Below, piece after piece: positions 12,280 through 23,217 of a stretch of DNA of 64,000 bases. The notes beneath the pieces were generated by a model. That model did not search any database. It worked only from the letters and a program-made list of their open reading frames with translations, and was not told the DNA's origin. Both the position numbers and the translations under genes were made by a program. The first letter of the stretch is position 1. Each line of letters starts with the position of its first letter. This DNA is from Trema orientale (Eukaryota; Streptophyta; Magnoliopsida; Rosales; Cannabaceae), in the NCBI GenBank assembly GCA_002914845.1, contig JXTC01000194.1, positions 101,578-165,577 on the forward strand, written 5' to 3'.

Positions 12280-13796
12280 CATCCAATAGTAGTACTCCCT
12301 GTAGCTGTGGAAATTGATTATATCTATATATAAGCGCAGGTCGGATTTGATAGCTGGTCGGTCGCATACCGCCATAAAGCAGAAGAAATAGAGAGGTTCT
12401 GTTTGATGAGTCATATTAATAATGAAACGTTTTCGAAGATGCGCGCGAGACGAGCATGCATAATTATATACAATATGTCCTTCATCATTATATATAGTAA
12501 TTTCAGTGACTGATATGAGAGTGGTTGACTATGAGCTATTTGTGTGTTGATTTGTTTGTTCAAAATAATAATACTAATAATTATTATTGTAATAATTTGA
12601 TTATTAGCTCTTAATTTATTTATTATAATTTTTTGGTGTATGTACAATAATGATGATTGATACTGTTCTAGTGGTATCATTTTTTTTTAATTGATCAGTT
12701 AGAGTTTATTTGTTCTGCATGTCTCTGAATTAATGCTTCATGCATGATGCATCTTCCTATTGTACGAATTCAACTTTTCTTTCTTTGACACCCCAAAAAA
12801 AAAACCGAAAAAAAAAACCAAAAAAAAAAAAAAGGGATTTGACTATGTTACATATTGACAATGAAAGTAATTACTATGATAGTACTGCAAATATGAGCCT
12901 GCAAGAATGAGTTTGCATTCTTTTGATAAAAACTAAACAGTACGACTATGTATGTTGAGCTAATTAGAAAATTGGAATTAATTGGAATGAACTCAAGAAA
13001 GCTCCACTATTCCTGGGCCTTTACACTCTTTCTATTTATATCAATACATTGATAATTTCGAAGTTCTAAATCATATTATTTTAAGAAGTGGCTTAAAATA
13101 GACGAGTAGCTAGATAGTGCAAACGTTTTCTAATTCGATCGGAGTTTTCATTAGAAATAAGTATATATAGAAGATTCATCATGTGTATATCCAAAGGGTC
13201 AAGACGGTTGAGTTTTTTAATTTTCAGTCAATCCCGTTTGTTCAATTTCTTTTTTCCTTTTTTTTTTTTCCCCACTATTACAGTCCCTTGACTCATCGTC
13301 TGTAACAAACCAAGGTTTAACATAGTGCTGTCATTGGCTCTTGGGTACGTCATTGGCCTTGCTCAGACCGTAAGAAAACTAGATGGATTAGTCTTCAGGA
13401 TAATTCTCTCTCGGTCTTCCTTATAACCCACCACTCTCACCAGAAGCACTTCTCTGTATCGCCTCATGATCAATTATCACTTACCAGACTAGCATAGGAT
13501 TGGTTAATTCTTTTTCGGTTAAAATAAATCACCACCTTGGCAGGAGATTCTTTGTGGATATCATGATACTCCTCACCCAAGCTACCTTTTAAATTACTCC
13601 TGTGCAGATTTAATATTTATTTAGTTCTACATATATTCATACCATATCAATTTTCTCCTTCAATTCTTGAAAACTATACTAAAAATCGGGTCGGGGGGGG
13701 GGGGATCTAGCTTTTTGAATTAATTGAATAAAGAAATTGGCCACTCTGGTATTGAATCTAATTGGATCGGCTATAAGCTAGTTATATATATATATA
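12280..13796. other. Intergenic, no gene seen
   Basis: Contains A-rich and T-rich runs (12797-12835, 13245-13272), a run of G at 13693-13703, and a TA run that abuts the next element. No gene or RNA recognised. Confidence 0.55.
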
Positions 13797-14624
13797 GGGT
13801 CATGTTTCAATGGAAATTTTTGTTTTTGCTTCATTGATGGGTACTTTCATTTGGACCATTGGATTTTAATCTGATGGTTATAATGATATTAGTAATTTTA
13901 TCAAAAAATAAAAATCTAATTAAATATTTATGACTTAAAAAATTAGTAACTTATATGTGACCTATGAGTTGGAATTTTTTTTTTCTAATCCCTTTTTAAT
14001 TGTTTTTTCTTTTTTTCATTCTATTGTTTATTTTTATTAAAAAATAAATAGAAAAACAAGTAACCGTATATATATCTAGATATAATTTTTCTAAAGAACT
14101 AATTGTATATATATTAAATTTTTCATTAAAAAATGAGTCTTTTTTTATAATTTCAAAACTAACATTATATATCCCAAAAAAAAAAAACTAATGTTATGTA
14201 TATATTCTTAAAAAAAAACAACTAACCGTTAATATAAAACTATTAAATACTAATTTTTTATCAATTTTTTTTTAAAAAACATTATTTCTTTTTTATAATT
14301 TCAAAACTAATATTCCCTTTCATTATAAAAAAAAAACTAACGTTACATCTCACATAAAAATAAAATTAATATTATTTATATTCTCAAAAAAATTACTTAT
14401 TCATATTAGTAGCATAATATGTTCAAATTAAATGAAATTTAAAAAATTAAACTTATAAGTTAAAATTAAAAAAAGAAAAGAAATAAATAAAAAAGAAAAA
14501 TAATTGAATAAAACATTAATTGATCAAAAATAGATAAAATTACTTGCTATTGTAGGTCATATTCAACTTGATAATTTTACCCATCCATGGAGCAAAAACA
14601 AAAATCTCCATTGAAACATCGTCC
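13797..14624. mobile_element. 828-bp non-autonomous DNA transposon with TIRs
   Basis: The left end (GGGTCATGTTTCAATGGAAA, then TTTTTGTTTTTGCTTCAT) is matched in reverse complement by the right end (14581-14624, reading GGACGATGTTTCAATGGAGA inward, then TTTTTGTTTTTGCTCCAT). This gives TIRs of about 45 bp with few mismatches. Both ends sit directly in TA repeats, so insertion into a (TA)n tract, with the target duplication hidden in it, is likely. The inside is extremely AT-rich with no coding frame. Superfamily is unassigned. Confidence 0.75.
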
Positions 14625-14697
14625 ATATATATATATCATTTTGTCTACCTCTGAGTTTTGTGCTAAGAAGTATCCAAATTCGATAGAAAAGCATTTC

Positions 14698-14869
14698 AAA
14701 TTAGGGAAAATGAAATAGATGGGGGAAAAAAAACTCACCGTTAAACCCTTTTGCTCCTTTTAACATTCTAATAATGGCATTTTAAATTAGTGAAAATGAA
14801 ATAAATGAAAAAAAAAAAAAAACTCACCGTTAGACCCTTTTAATCCTTTTAACATTCTAATAATTGGGA
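14698..14869. repeat. 86-bp tandem duplication
   Basis: Two copies begin with AAATTAG at 14698 and 14784. Both contain GAAAATGAAATA, an A run, CTCACCGTTA, CCTTTTAACATTCTAATAAT. Intergenic; function unknown. Confidence 0.8.
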
Positions 14870-15207
14870 TAGCAATATTGGACAGAGAATTTTGATCCAT
14901 ATCGAAAATGGAGTAGCAAGTACTTTTAAGATTGTAAGCAAAAACTGAAATATTCGAAATTGACCTTAAATATTCTCCGTTTAAATTTCATTAAAAATAA
15001 ACTTTATTAAAAAACCGATCAAAACTTTAAGTATCATGTAATAACTGACCTAAGAAAAATAACACATGAAAAAATAAAAAACCCAACGAAAACCAATTGG
15101 TTGAAAAATGATTAGTTTCATTTTAGGTTAAGTAGACAATTACCACTTTTTTCAAATATTTAACTAAGTTTACTACTACTATTAGATTCTACCACTTTTG
15201 AGAGGGA

Positions 15208-15475
15208 ATTAGTCAGGAATCTGTCAAGAATTCATCAAGAATCCGTTAAGAATCCATCAAGAATCTGTCAAAAATACCATTGATGTCAAAAATTTGTCAA
15301 GAATCCATCAAGATTGTCAAGAATCCGTCAAGATCGCCACCAATGTCAAGAATTCATCAAGAATCCATCAAGATCGTCAAGAATCCATCAAGAATTCATC
15401 AAGATCGTCGCTGACGTCAATAATCGTTCAAGAATCCGTCAAAATCATCAAGAATTCGTGACGAATTCATTTTTA
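15208..15475. repeat. Minisatellite of about 11-12 bp units (TCAAGAATCC type)
   Basis: More than 20 variants of (A/G)TCAAGAATCC/TTC stand head to tail, with higher-order blocks in which TCAAGATCG or TCAAGATTG units alternate with TCAAGAATCC units. The array is imperfect (11-12 bp spacing) and intergenic. The plus-strand frame through it (15314-15580) is a by-product of the repeat. Confidence 0.85.
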
Positions 15476-16052
15476 AAAAGTGGTATGATAGTAGATTTAA
15501 TTAATGAGAAAAAAAAAAGTGATATACAACTAATTTATTCACTTTCACAATTTTTTTCTCAAACAATGAAATTAAAATAGTGAGAGGAAACAACCCAGCG
15601 GGTACCTCGTATCTCATTATAAGTAAAAATGGAAACTCAATAAGAACGTATCTAATAATCCATAGCATTTATAGAAATAAATAAAATAAATAAAAAGGTT
15701 ATGGAAACAAAAACCAAAAAAGGGAGGAGAAAAGAGTATAGTACGCGGGAACTCATTAAACAATTCAAAGAAGGTGATGTCACCATCATTAGATCAGCAT
15801 GCATGGTCTATTATATTGCCCGTCGCAAGGGTCATGCTTTTCTCTATTTATTTTTTCTGTTATTTATTTATTTATTTATTTTCGCCCCAATTAGCTTCTT
15901 AGAGATCATTGACTAACAGATAAAATGAATTAAAAACAAGATTCTGTGGATTGTGGAATATCACTCTTCTGGTACCCCACAAAACGTGGCTTCCTATAAT
16001 CAAGTAAAAGAAAATAAAGCAGTCAAAGAATAGAGATCTCTTCGTTGTATAT
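15476..16052. other. Intergenic, no gene seen
   Basis: AT-rich spacer with a TTTA run at 15858-15880. No convincing coding sequence. Confidence 0.5.
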
Positions 16053-16217
16053 NNNNNNNNNNNNNNNNNNNNNNNNNNNNNNNNNNNNNNNNNNNNNNNN
16101 NNNNNNNNNNNNNNNNNNNNNNNNNNNNNNNNNNNNNNNNNNNNNNNNNNNNNNNNNNNNNNNNNNNNNNNNNNNNNNNNNNNNNNNNNNNNNNNNNNNN
16201 NNNNNNNNNNNNNNNNN
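16053..16217. other. Assembly gap of 165 N
   Basis: Unresolved bases. Frames that run through it are not evidence of genes. Confidence 0.99.
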
Positions 16218-17087
16218 AGAAATGTGCTGAGGCTAATTGAGATTGTCGATTAATGTAAATTTTACGACAAAATTTTTGTAAATGTTGGCTCACGTTGATC
16301 AACGGCCTACAAAGGATAACCGAGCATATTACACGTACATAATTATCTTTTACAAAATTTATTATTGAACACCAAATTCAAATGAGGACACGCTAGAACA
16401 ACTCAACCTATTATGTATATGTTGACGTGTGATCTGTGACCTTACTATGAGAAGACTACGACCTCAGGAATGGATCACTTTGCAAATTCTTGGATAGAGT
16501 GAAATGAGCAATCTTTAAAATGAATGATGAAGATGTTCTCAAAATGTTGTTTGAGAAAGATTTATAGCAAGGGTAACTTTGCTACTTAAAACTTAAACCA
16601 AATAAAATATTGAGATAAATGTATTAATTTGTCCAACTTTTTTTTAGCGGCAGATTAATTTGTTAAACTAAAGATAGAGAAATCACGCATTTCGCCTAAC
16701 TAAAGATATTTTTGAAATTTTGCTTTTTTTTCTTTTTTTTCTACCAAAAATAAAATACAGTAAAACTAACCCACCCAATACAGGACAGTAGGATAGCAAT
16801 AGAATAGATCATCGGTAGTCCCTACTGAGCCAACCCAATAGGACAAATTGTATATTTTCAATTTAACCAAACTTAAATTCTATGTATCTTGCAAAATTGA
16901 AAGGATTTTTGGTTTTTTTTTTTTTTTCTTCTTTTGGCTTGGAATAGATTTGTGTTGTAGGAACACTTATCAATAGACATCCTTAATCGTTACATCATAT
17001 CATAACTAAATTTCATAGAAATTTGACGAAACCTAAAATATAAAATCATTGTGTGCTCTATCTAGAAATTCCACCATTACTTTAATG

Positions 17088-17090
<3 letters not shown>
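16218..17090. other. Intergenic, distal upstream region of the WRKY gene
   Basis: AT-rich with T runs at about 16727-16740 and 16912-16930. No gene seen. Confidence 0.5.

Positions 17091-17126
<36 letters not shown>
17091..17126. repeat. (AG)18 microsatellite
   Basis: Perfect AG run, about 450 bp upstream of the inferred WRKY TATA box. GA tracts near plant promoters can bind BPC/GAGA-binding proteins; that role here is inference. Confidence 0.9.
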
Positions 17127-17128
<2 letters not shown>

Positions 17129-17475
17129 AATAGTTTGGCAAGTGCTGACAAGAGTGGGGTTGATGTGCAAGTCAGCACTTTTTCCATGTAACTAGTCTGC
17201 CTTAGTACTTGAAATGATGGCAAAGAGAGACCACAAGCAATGACGCGGAATGAGGTTTGAAAATTCTTAGCAATGCCACCAAGGACAAATCATAAAGAGA
17301 GAAGAAGAAAAAAAACATTAAAATAGATACATATAATTTTATAAATGAACTTTTGGAAGTAATTGAACAAGTGAGTAGAATTGGTCAGCTTAGACTTTCT
17401 CACACTCTCTCTCTTTCTCTCTCTCCGGTTTCTCAATGACCAAAGACCAGTCAGAGCTGAAAAACTCGGTTTCTC

Positions 17476-17481
17476 AGTCAA
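17476..17481 (-). promoter_or_regulatory. W-box (TTGACT) upstream of the WRKY gene
   Basis: AGTCAA on the plus strand is TTGACT on the minus strand, a W-box (TTGACY). It lies about 65 bp upstream of the candidate TATA box. WRKY genes are often auto- or cross-regulated through W-boxes, but a single 6-bp match is weak evidence by itself. Confidence 0.4.
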
Positions 17482-17545
17482 ACTTCAGACTTTCTACCTT
17501 CAAAAAGATCCACATCTCCATCTTCTCGAACTCAAAATACCACCC

Positions 17546-17553
17546 TTTAAATA
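17546..17553 (+). promoter_or_regulatory. Candidate TATA box of the WRKY gene
   Basis: TTTAAATA in an otherwise C-rich promoter segment. It would place transcription start near 17580 and give a 5' leader of about 350 nt before the ATG at 17927. Confidence 0.4.
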
Positions 17554-17658
17554 CAAGTGATTCTCAATCTTCCAACTCCAACTCTCAGCTTCACTCATAC
17601 ATTTTCCTTTATACAGACATACAAACACTTGTAGATATTACCATTTTCTCATTTCTGG

Positions 17659-17692
17659 CTTCTTCTTCTTCTTCTTCTTCTTCTTCTTCTTC
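17659..17692. repeat. (TTC)n microsatellite in the WRKY leader
   Basis: About 11 TTC/TCT units in the inferred 5' untranslated region, ending two bases before an upstream ATG at 17694. Confidence 0.9.
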
Positions 17693-17693
17693 C

Positions 17694-17807
17694 ATGCTTT
17701 TGGCTTCTTTTTCTTCAAATATACTTGGGTGTTTTGTATCCCACTGGCTTGTACTCTTGCTCATAAGTGGGGTGCTTTTGCCTCTTCATGGCCAGTTCCC
17801 AGTCTAA
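17694..17807 (+). CDS. Possible upstream ORF in the WRKY leader
   Basis: If transcription starts near 17580, ATG 17694 opens a short frame that stops at 17807, about 120 nt before the WRKY start. The predicted 37-residue peptide starts MLLASFSSNI and ends LPLHGQFPV, and is mainly hydrophobic. It could dampen translation of the main frame. I do not recognise it as a known conserved uORF peptide, and a 5' leader intron could remove it. The frame extends further upstream to 17436, but that part would lie before the TATA box. Confidence 0.3.
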   Translation: MLLASFSSNILGCFVSHWLVLLLISGVLLPLHGQFPV

Positions 17808-17926
17808 AGATAGTACTAAAGTTGTTTAATCAGAAATGAAGTAACAACTAAACAAGAACAAAAAGGCTGTATTGGTTGTAGTCCCTGCTGAACTCATTGA
17901 TACAATTGTGAATTGACTTAAAAACA

Positions 17927-19348
17927 ATGGAGGGTAGTTGGAGCTGGGAGCAGAAGACACTGATCAGCGAGCTAATTCAAGGGATGGATTTGGCGAAACA
18001 ACTGAAGCAAAACCTGTGCGCAAAATCTTCGCCTGAGACGAGAGATTTTCTAGTGCAGCGGATATTATCTTCGTATGAGAAGGCTCTCTTGATTCTTAAA
18101 TGGAGTGGCTCAATGGGACAGCCGCACCAGCCTCTTGGGGTTGCGACCGGTATGTGTGTGCCGGAGTCTCCCATTTCGATTAACGAAAGTCCTCGGAGCG
18201 ATGACTTTGAGAGGGGCCTCAAGGATCACCAGGACCTCAGAGATAGCTCCAAGAAGAGGTGAATTGAATTGGACTCTGTTACACTAATGACTGCTGAGTT
18301 TTGCAGGGACTACTATCATTGTTCCAACTATTTAGGAATACTTCTCTTACTGTTTTCCGAATTTTGGTTGCAGAAAGACATTGCCCAGATGGACAGACCA
18401 AGTGAGAGTTAGCTCTGAGAATGGGCTGGAAGGACCTCAGGATGATGGCTACAGTTGGAGAAAGTACGGACAAAAAGACATCCTAGGAGCCAAATATCCC
18501 AGGTAAAGACTTATTTCCTTATCTGATGATTCCCACGTAAAAAGATACCACGTGTCCAGAAATAGTAAAACAAATCCTTCATTTAATAATAACTTCGGGC
18601 ATAACCACAACAACATAAGTTAGTTGCTAAACATCAAAACGTTGGACTATTACTATTAGCAGTAACTGTATTAGATGTTTCCAAAAGAGAATACTAATAA
18701 CAGATTGTTACCTAATTTTGCAGAAGCTATTACAGATGCACTTTCCGCAACACTCAAAGCTGTTGGTCTACAAAGCAAGTGCAAAGATCAGATGATGACC
18801 CGTACCTATTCGAGATTACATACAGAGGAACACACACTTGTTCCCAGGCCAGCAACTCGGTTCCGCCACCTACATCACCGGAAAAACAAGATCAGAAACC
18901 AAATAATCATAACGTCATTCCTCAACAGCAACAGTTTGAACATTCCAACCCCAAGTTTCCATCTAACTTGAGGGTTATTACAGAGGACTTGGAACACAGA
19001 CAAGTGGTGGAATCTCCATTCTCTTTTCCTTCAACTTCATATGGATGCATGAAGAGTGAAGACAGCTTTACCCCTTTGGTGCTGGACACAGAGACTTTCA
19101 CTGGGGGTTTCTCTCAATCATTCATATCTCCAGCCACTCCTGAATCAAATTACTACACGCTTTCACCATTCCAGATGAACAACCCTGCGGCATTTCATAA
19201 CGTGCAACGTTCTGAATCTGAACATACTGAGATTGTCTCAGCCAACACTTCAGCAACCAATTCTCCAATTCCAGAGTTGGATTTCCCACTTGATCCAGTG
19301 GACATTGACCCAAATTTCCCATTTGACACTCCTGGATTTTTCTCTTAA
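17927..19348 (+). CDS. WRKY41/53: WRKY transcription factor, group III (WRKY41/53 type)
   Basis: Three exons: 17927-18258, 18374-18502, 18724-19348, giving 361 residues (Arabidopsis relatives are about 320-340). The N-terminus MEGSWSWEQKTLISELIQGM is the signature of the WRKY41/53/46 clade, and SPISINESPRSDDF with a basic KKR-K segment before the domain also fits. The domain has WRKYGQK (exon 2) and the zinc finger C-X7-C-X23-H-X-C (exon 3, from SYYRC to RGTHTC), which defines group III. An intron splits the codon for the Arg before SYYRC, the conserved WRKY-domain intron. The C-terminal half is Ser/Pro/Asn-rich with acidic LDFPLDPVDIDPNF, probably activating. The protein binds W-boxes in the nucleus; relatives act in senescence and salicylate-linked defence. 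The 3' flank has AATAAA-like sequences from about 19365. WRKY41 or WRKY53 orthology cannot be settled by eye. Confidence 0.95.
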
Positions 19349-20217
19349 TTTAATTTGGGTACTTTAAATAAATAAAAAAATAATAATAATAAAAAAAAGA
19401 ATAAGTAGCATTTTCAGATTGCTACTTCCCAGATTAGCTGCTAGCACCTGTTTCAATTAAGATTGTAATTTAAGAGAGGAAGAATAGTTTGTAAGATACA
19501 CAAGTGTCTACTTCTGGTCTAAGTAGGGATTAGATATGTTTAACACTGACAAGTTTCAGAGTTGTTTCCTTTAAATTTGATTCTAAGGCGGAGTTTTTTA
19601 AAAAGCATATAGTGACTGTGAAAAGTGCAGCAGATATTAAAAAATGATAAAGAATACCCAATTAATTCGGACCTTTTCCTAATCTTATCATTCAAACAAA
19701 AGGCCAGAAAGTATTACTTGCACCTAAAAGATGTAGAAGGATATTTGCGTCTCATTCTAATTTTCAACAGCTGTTTCACATATCATTTAACATGAAAATT
19801 TACATAAGAAAGCATTTTGCAGCACATATGGGATTTGTTGAGATACCACAACTCTTCCCAAGATAGTTAAACAAATATATTGATAGAATTGAATTAGAGG
19901 TGGAAAAAAGGTATGTGTTGAGCAAATAACTATTGCCATAAATAACAAACAACAACATACAAGCTGCGACAATTTAACACCACATCCCAATCCTTTAATT
20001 GAGCTCTGAACATAAGCCGCTATGCAGTCGGCAGCAAAAACAATGACACTTTCCCGCTTTACTTCTGTTAAAAGCATGAGAAGACTGCAGGAAAATTGGG
20101 CATTAATCATATGTGAGAGAGCTGAAGAAAAAAAGAGCTAAAGCTAAGATAATAAAGCGAAACAAGTGATAAGAAACCATATGAGAACAAGATCAGAATT
20201 AGATATGTTTACACCAC
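19349..20217. other. WRKY 3' flank and convergent intergenic region
   Basis: Starts with an A-rich 3' untranslated region with AATAA-like signals. It lies tail to tail with the minus-strand gene at 20218-21708, whose 3' untranslated region probably occupies the right part. A minus-strand frame at 19787-20110 has no recognisable similarity. Confidence 0.5.
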
Positions 20218-21708
20218 CTAAATCGAAGTTTTGTTCTCCTCTTTTAACCTTGATATGGGATCAGGCGTATCTTCTTGTGCATCTCTAGCTTTTCTAAGAG
20301 CTTCTCTCAATCCCATCACAATGAATATATTGGTGAGAGTTAAAAGCGACTCAGCTCCACCATGTAACCAATCCACATTAGACAAGGAAGTTCCATAATG
20401 CACCTTTGCTGTCTCAAATGAGAGTAACATGGTTAGGCATCTATACACAAACCTGATATACGCATAAGCAAAATTGGGAACTTTTAAACTGTGAAAACTT
20501 ACCATATATTCCAGCAGGGACTGTTCAATGGATGCAGAAGCAACAAAGATCAAACTGAAGGGTATCAGTAGAGTTCAGACAAATATTCTTTTGAAAAATG
20601 AAAATCAGAAAGCAGAAAGAAACAAGAACCTTTCGCTTAGCCAAACAGGACTTTTGGTTAAGGAAAGAAATATGAAACAATGAATCATAAAACTAAATTA
20701 TATGAAGATTACATATAGAGAATCACAAAGTATCATAGAACGAAGTGAAAGTAGAAATGGTCTCCACGGAGCTTCATTATGACCAAGTTTTCCTGTTTTG
20801 TTAAAAATGTAAGTCCTGTTTTTTATACTGTCATACATATTACAAAGAAATGGAGACGGAGCCACATAACATAAGTAATTCTTTTCACCTTCCGGAGAGA
20901 AAGAAATGAGGAACTAGTCGTAAAGACATCAACACCATCTAAAAAAAAACCTACAAACGCAAGTTACCATTTCACAAAAAGACATGCACAAAACATACCA
21001 CTTTCAATTATTTAGTTTTTTATTTTCTTTTTTGTCACGTCATCCTTTGCTCACTTTTGATTATAAAATTGATAGCATAATGTGTCTAAAGTCCAGTTAA
21101 AGGAATGTGGACCTTCTGTAACCTTACTAATTCTCCAGACAATTCTGAACAACTTTAATTCACTCTTTGAGTTAAACGAAACTAAAATAGATTAATGCTC
21201 ATAACGGTATCTCCACACGAGCTGATTCTAACATTAAAACGTAACTTTTTTTTTTTCACATTCCCAGAATTATTTTATGAAAAAGTAATAATAATAGTCA
21301 TATTCGAACAAAACCGATCAAAAGGAAGCGGAGAAACTCACTGGTGGCACCCACAAAGGTGAGCAAGAAGTAGAATCCGAAAAGAGTGAGCTTTGGGGTA
21401 GATTTAGATTTGGTGATGAAGTACAAAAAACCAATGTAAGGGAACAGAGAAACTGCAAACAACTGTGAGGCTATGCTCTGTGAATCAATGGTGGGTGCCC
21501 ATGGATCAACTGGCAGCAGTGCTCCACAGGGAATAATCCCTCTGATTTTCTTACCAAAGTGTCCTCCTCCTACCAAACTCTCGGGCTCTCTGTACTTTCC
21601 AAATGGTTTTGCGAGGTGGGTTCTCGCGAAAAATGAGGAGGAACCCAGAAAAGTTGGAGGAGTAGCCAAGGTGGGGGCTTTACAAAGAGAGTACGTACAA
21701 GTAGTCAT
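20218..21708 (-). CDS. Plastid-targeted small membrane protein (DUF3593-like)
   Basis: Exons in transcript order: 21342-21708, 20503-20520 and 20408 down to 20218, giving 191 residues. The middle exon is only 18 nt (between TTGAACAG and GTAAGT) and supplies IPAGIY across its junctions; without it the reading skips a conserved segment. Residues 1-60 are Ser/Thr/basic-rich, like a chloroplast transit peptide. Three hydrophobic segments follow (about 78-98, 107-128, 146-168), with SLFPYIGFLYFITKS, KVHYGTSLSNVDWLHGGAES and a charged C-terminus. This arrangement matches, from memory, the cyanobacterial/plastid DUF3593 family; biochemical role unknown. The DUF number is less certain than the gene model. 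It probably sits in a thylakoid or envelope membrane. Introns are about 820 and 94 nt. Confidence 0.85.
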
Positions 21709-22289
21709 AGAGAAAAAGTTTCGCTCACCAGGTTTTTAGCAGAGGTTTTTTTTTTTTTTTAATCTGGGCTTTTTCTTTTGGTCTTGGTTTGGGTTTCAAC
21801 GGTGGAGGAAGAAGAAGAAGAAGAATGTGACGCAGTACGGAAGTTGCAGAAATCGTTGTGGAGTGCGGACATTGGTCGGGGAAGATGGCCCTTGTATTTT
21901 TCATTTTTTGTTATCATCAAAGTCAAAGCCAGCAGCTAATCGAGACCGTTCATTTTGTAGACTTTAGTCGATTATGGACTAGCTGAATGGACCTGTGGCC
22001 CAAATTTCAAATTTCCTAGGCCACTCTGTTGGCCCGTGGATCATGTTCTGTCTTTTTCACTTTTACCCCTTAGTTATGAGAAATTTTGTTTAATATTCTC
22101 ATGTTAGCTTTAACTTGAAAACTATCTAAAATTATACCCTTTTGATGTTTCTTTAGAAAATATCTTTTTTGGATCGAAATAGCCCCAATGTGTACAAAGA
22201 AGATATCGAAGATCTCTTACCTTTTTAGAAGATTAATTTTGGGGACACCAAAGATTTATACTAAATAATATGTATTAGGAAGACTTCTC
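21709..22289. other. Upstream region of the plastid protein gene
   Basis: Contains a T run (21748-21761) and a GAAGAAGAAG stretch (21809-21825), likely leader and promoter. No further gene seen. Confidence 0.5.
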
Positions 22290-22469
22290 AATGGTTACAA
22301 TTTTTTTGTGACTATGGATGGGTACTTACAAAAATAGTGATAGCATTAAATTTTTTTTGCCAGCATTAAATGTTTTTGGCCAACCACCAAACTAATCACC
22401 ACCGTAAGATATAGATCTAACGGCTTAAACCATTGTAACCATCCATGGGTAAATAATGTTGTAACCATT
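22290..22469. mobile_element. Candidate MITE, about 180 bp
   Basis: Ends AATGGTTACAA (22290-22300) and TTGTAACCATT (22459-22469) are perfect 11-bp inverted repeats. Weaker pairing continues inward (CTATGGATGGGTA against its partner near TCCATGGGTAAAT). The centre is non-coding. Transposon identity is inferred from structure only. Confidence 0.5.
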
Positions 22470-23217
22470 CAGACCAAACCCATATGTATTATTGTCAACC
22501 ATATAACATACAATTTTAAATAGTGTGATCCCACTTTAAGATAATGTATAGTAAACAATAATGACACATCATTTGGTATAAATTTTTCGTGCAAATTTTT
22601 TACGTCCCTGACATTCTATTAAAACTATGCAGAGGATTAAAATTAATAATTTTTTTTCCTTTTTGTTTTCTGTGTTTCCTTTGAGAAAGAGGATGCATGG
22701 GAACTTCAAAGTTCAAACCTCAATGTTAGATGCGAGTTTTTGGTTACCAATAGGCTAAAACTAGAGCATAAACTAATAACAGTTTTTAATTTAAAGAAAA
22801 CAAAAAAACAAAAAAACAAAAAGCAAACTCATTTTCTTTCGATGGTTAACACTGGAACCACCAAAGTTAATTGTCAATTTTGTAAATGAAGATATGCAGA
22901 AAAGAGAAAAAGGGTATAATCTCATATCTAATTCTCTCAATCGGTCTATGATCCAATTCATGACCCAAAAACATGCTATTAAGTATTATGTTATCAATCT
23001 ATCTTTAACTTAACACGAAACAAGATAAAAACATTTTAGTAATCAAACTCATGTTACTTCAATTCCTATAAAAACACTTTAGTAATCAACTTCATGTTAC
23101 TTCAATTCCTATATCTTTACTTAGTAATAAATATTGGAATTTGAATATCTTTTGTTTTCCCCTTGAAAGTCCCCTACAAAAAATTCCAATTATTTTCCAT
23201 TATCGACTAATAAAGAT
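22470..23217. other. Intergenic, no gene seen
   Basis: AT-rich. A 30-bp phrase with AAAACA(C/T)TTTAGTAATCAA(A/C)(C/T)TCATGTTACTT occurs twice (about 23030 and 23071). It precedes the 3' end of the reductase pseudogene. Confidence 0.5.

Noticed and set aside
15208..15475. CRISPR-like array
   Set aside because: The repeat has no unique spacers, and the DNA is a plant nuclear genome.
15314..15580. 88-residue plus-strand frame (RIRQ/QEFIK repeats)
   Set aside because: Pure translation of the TCAAGAATCC minisatellite.
16000..16302. Frames spanning the N run
   Set aside because: They are artefacts of unresolved bases.
17436..17693. Open frame extending the uORF upstream (123 residues in total)
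   Set aside because: Its first half lies before the likely TATA box and its Ser run is just the TTC microsatellite; only the part from 17694 could be translated.
19787..20110. 107-residue minus-strand frame with Cys-rich hydrophobic sequence
   Set aside because: No similarity recognised; lies in the 3' flank of the DUF3593-like gene and does not join its exons.
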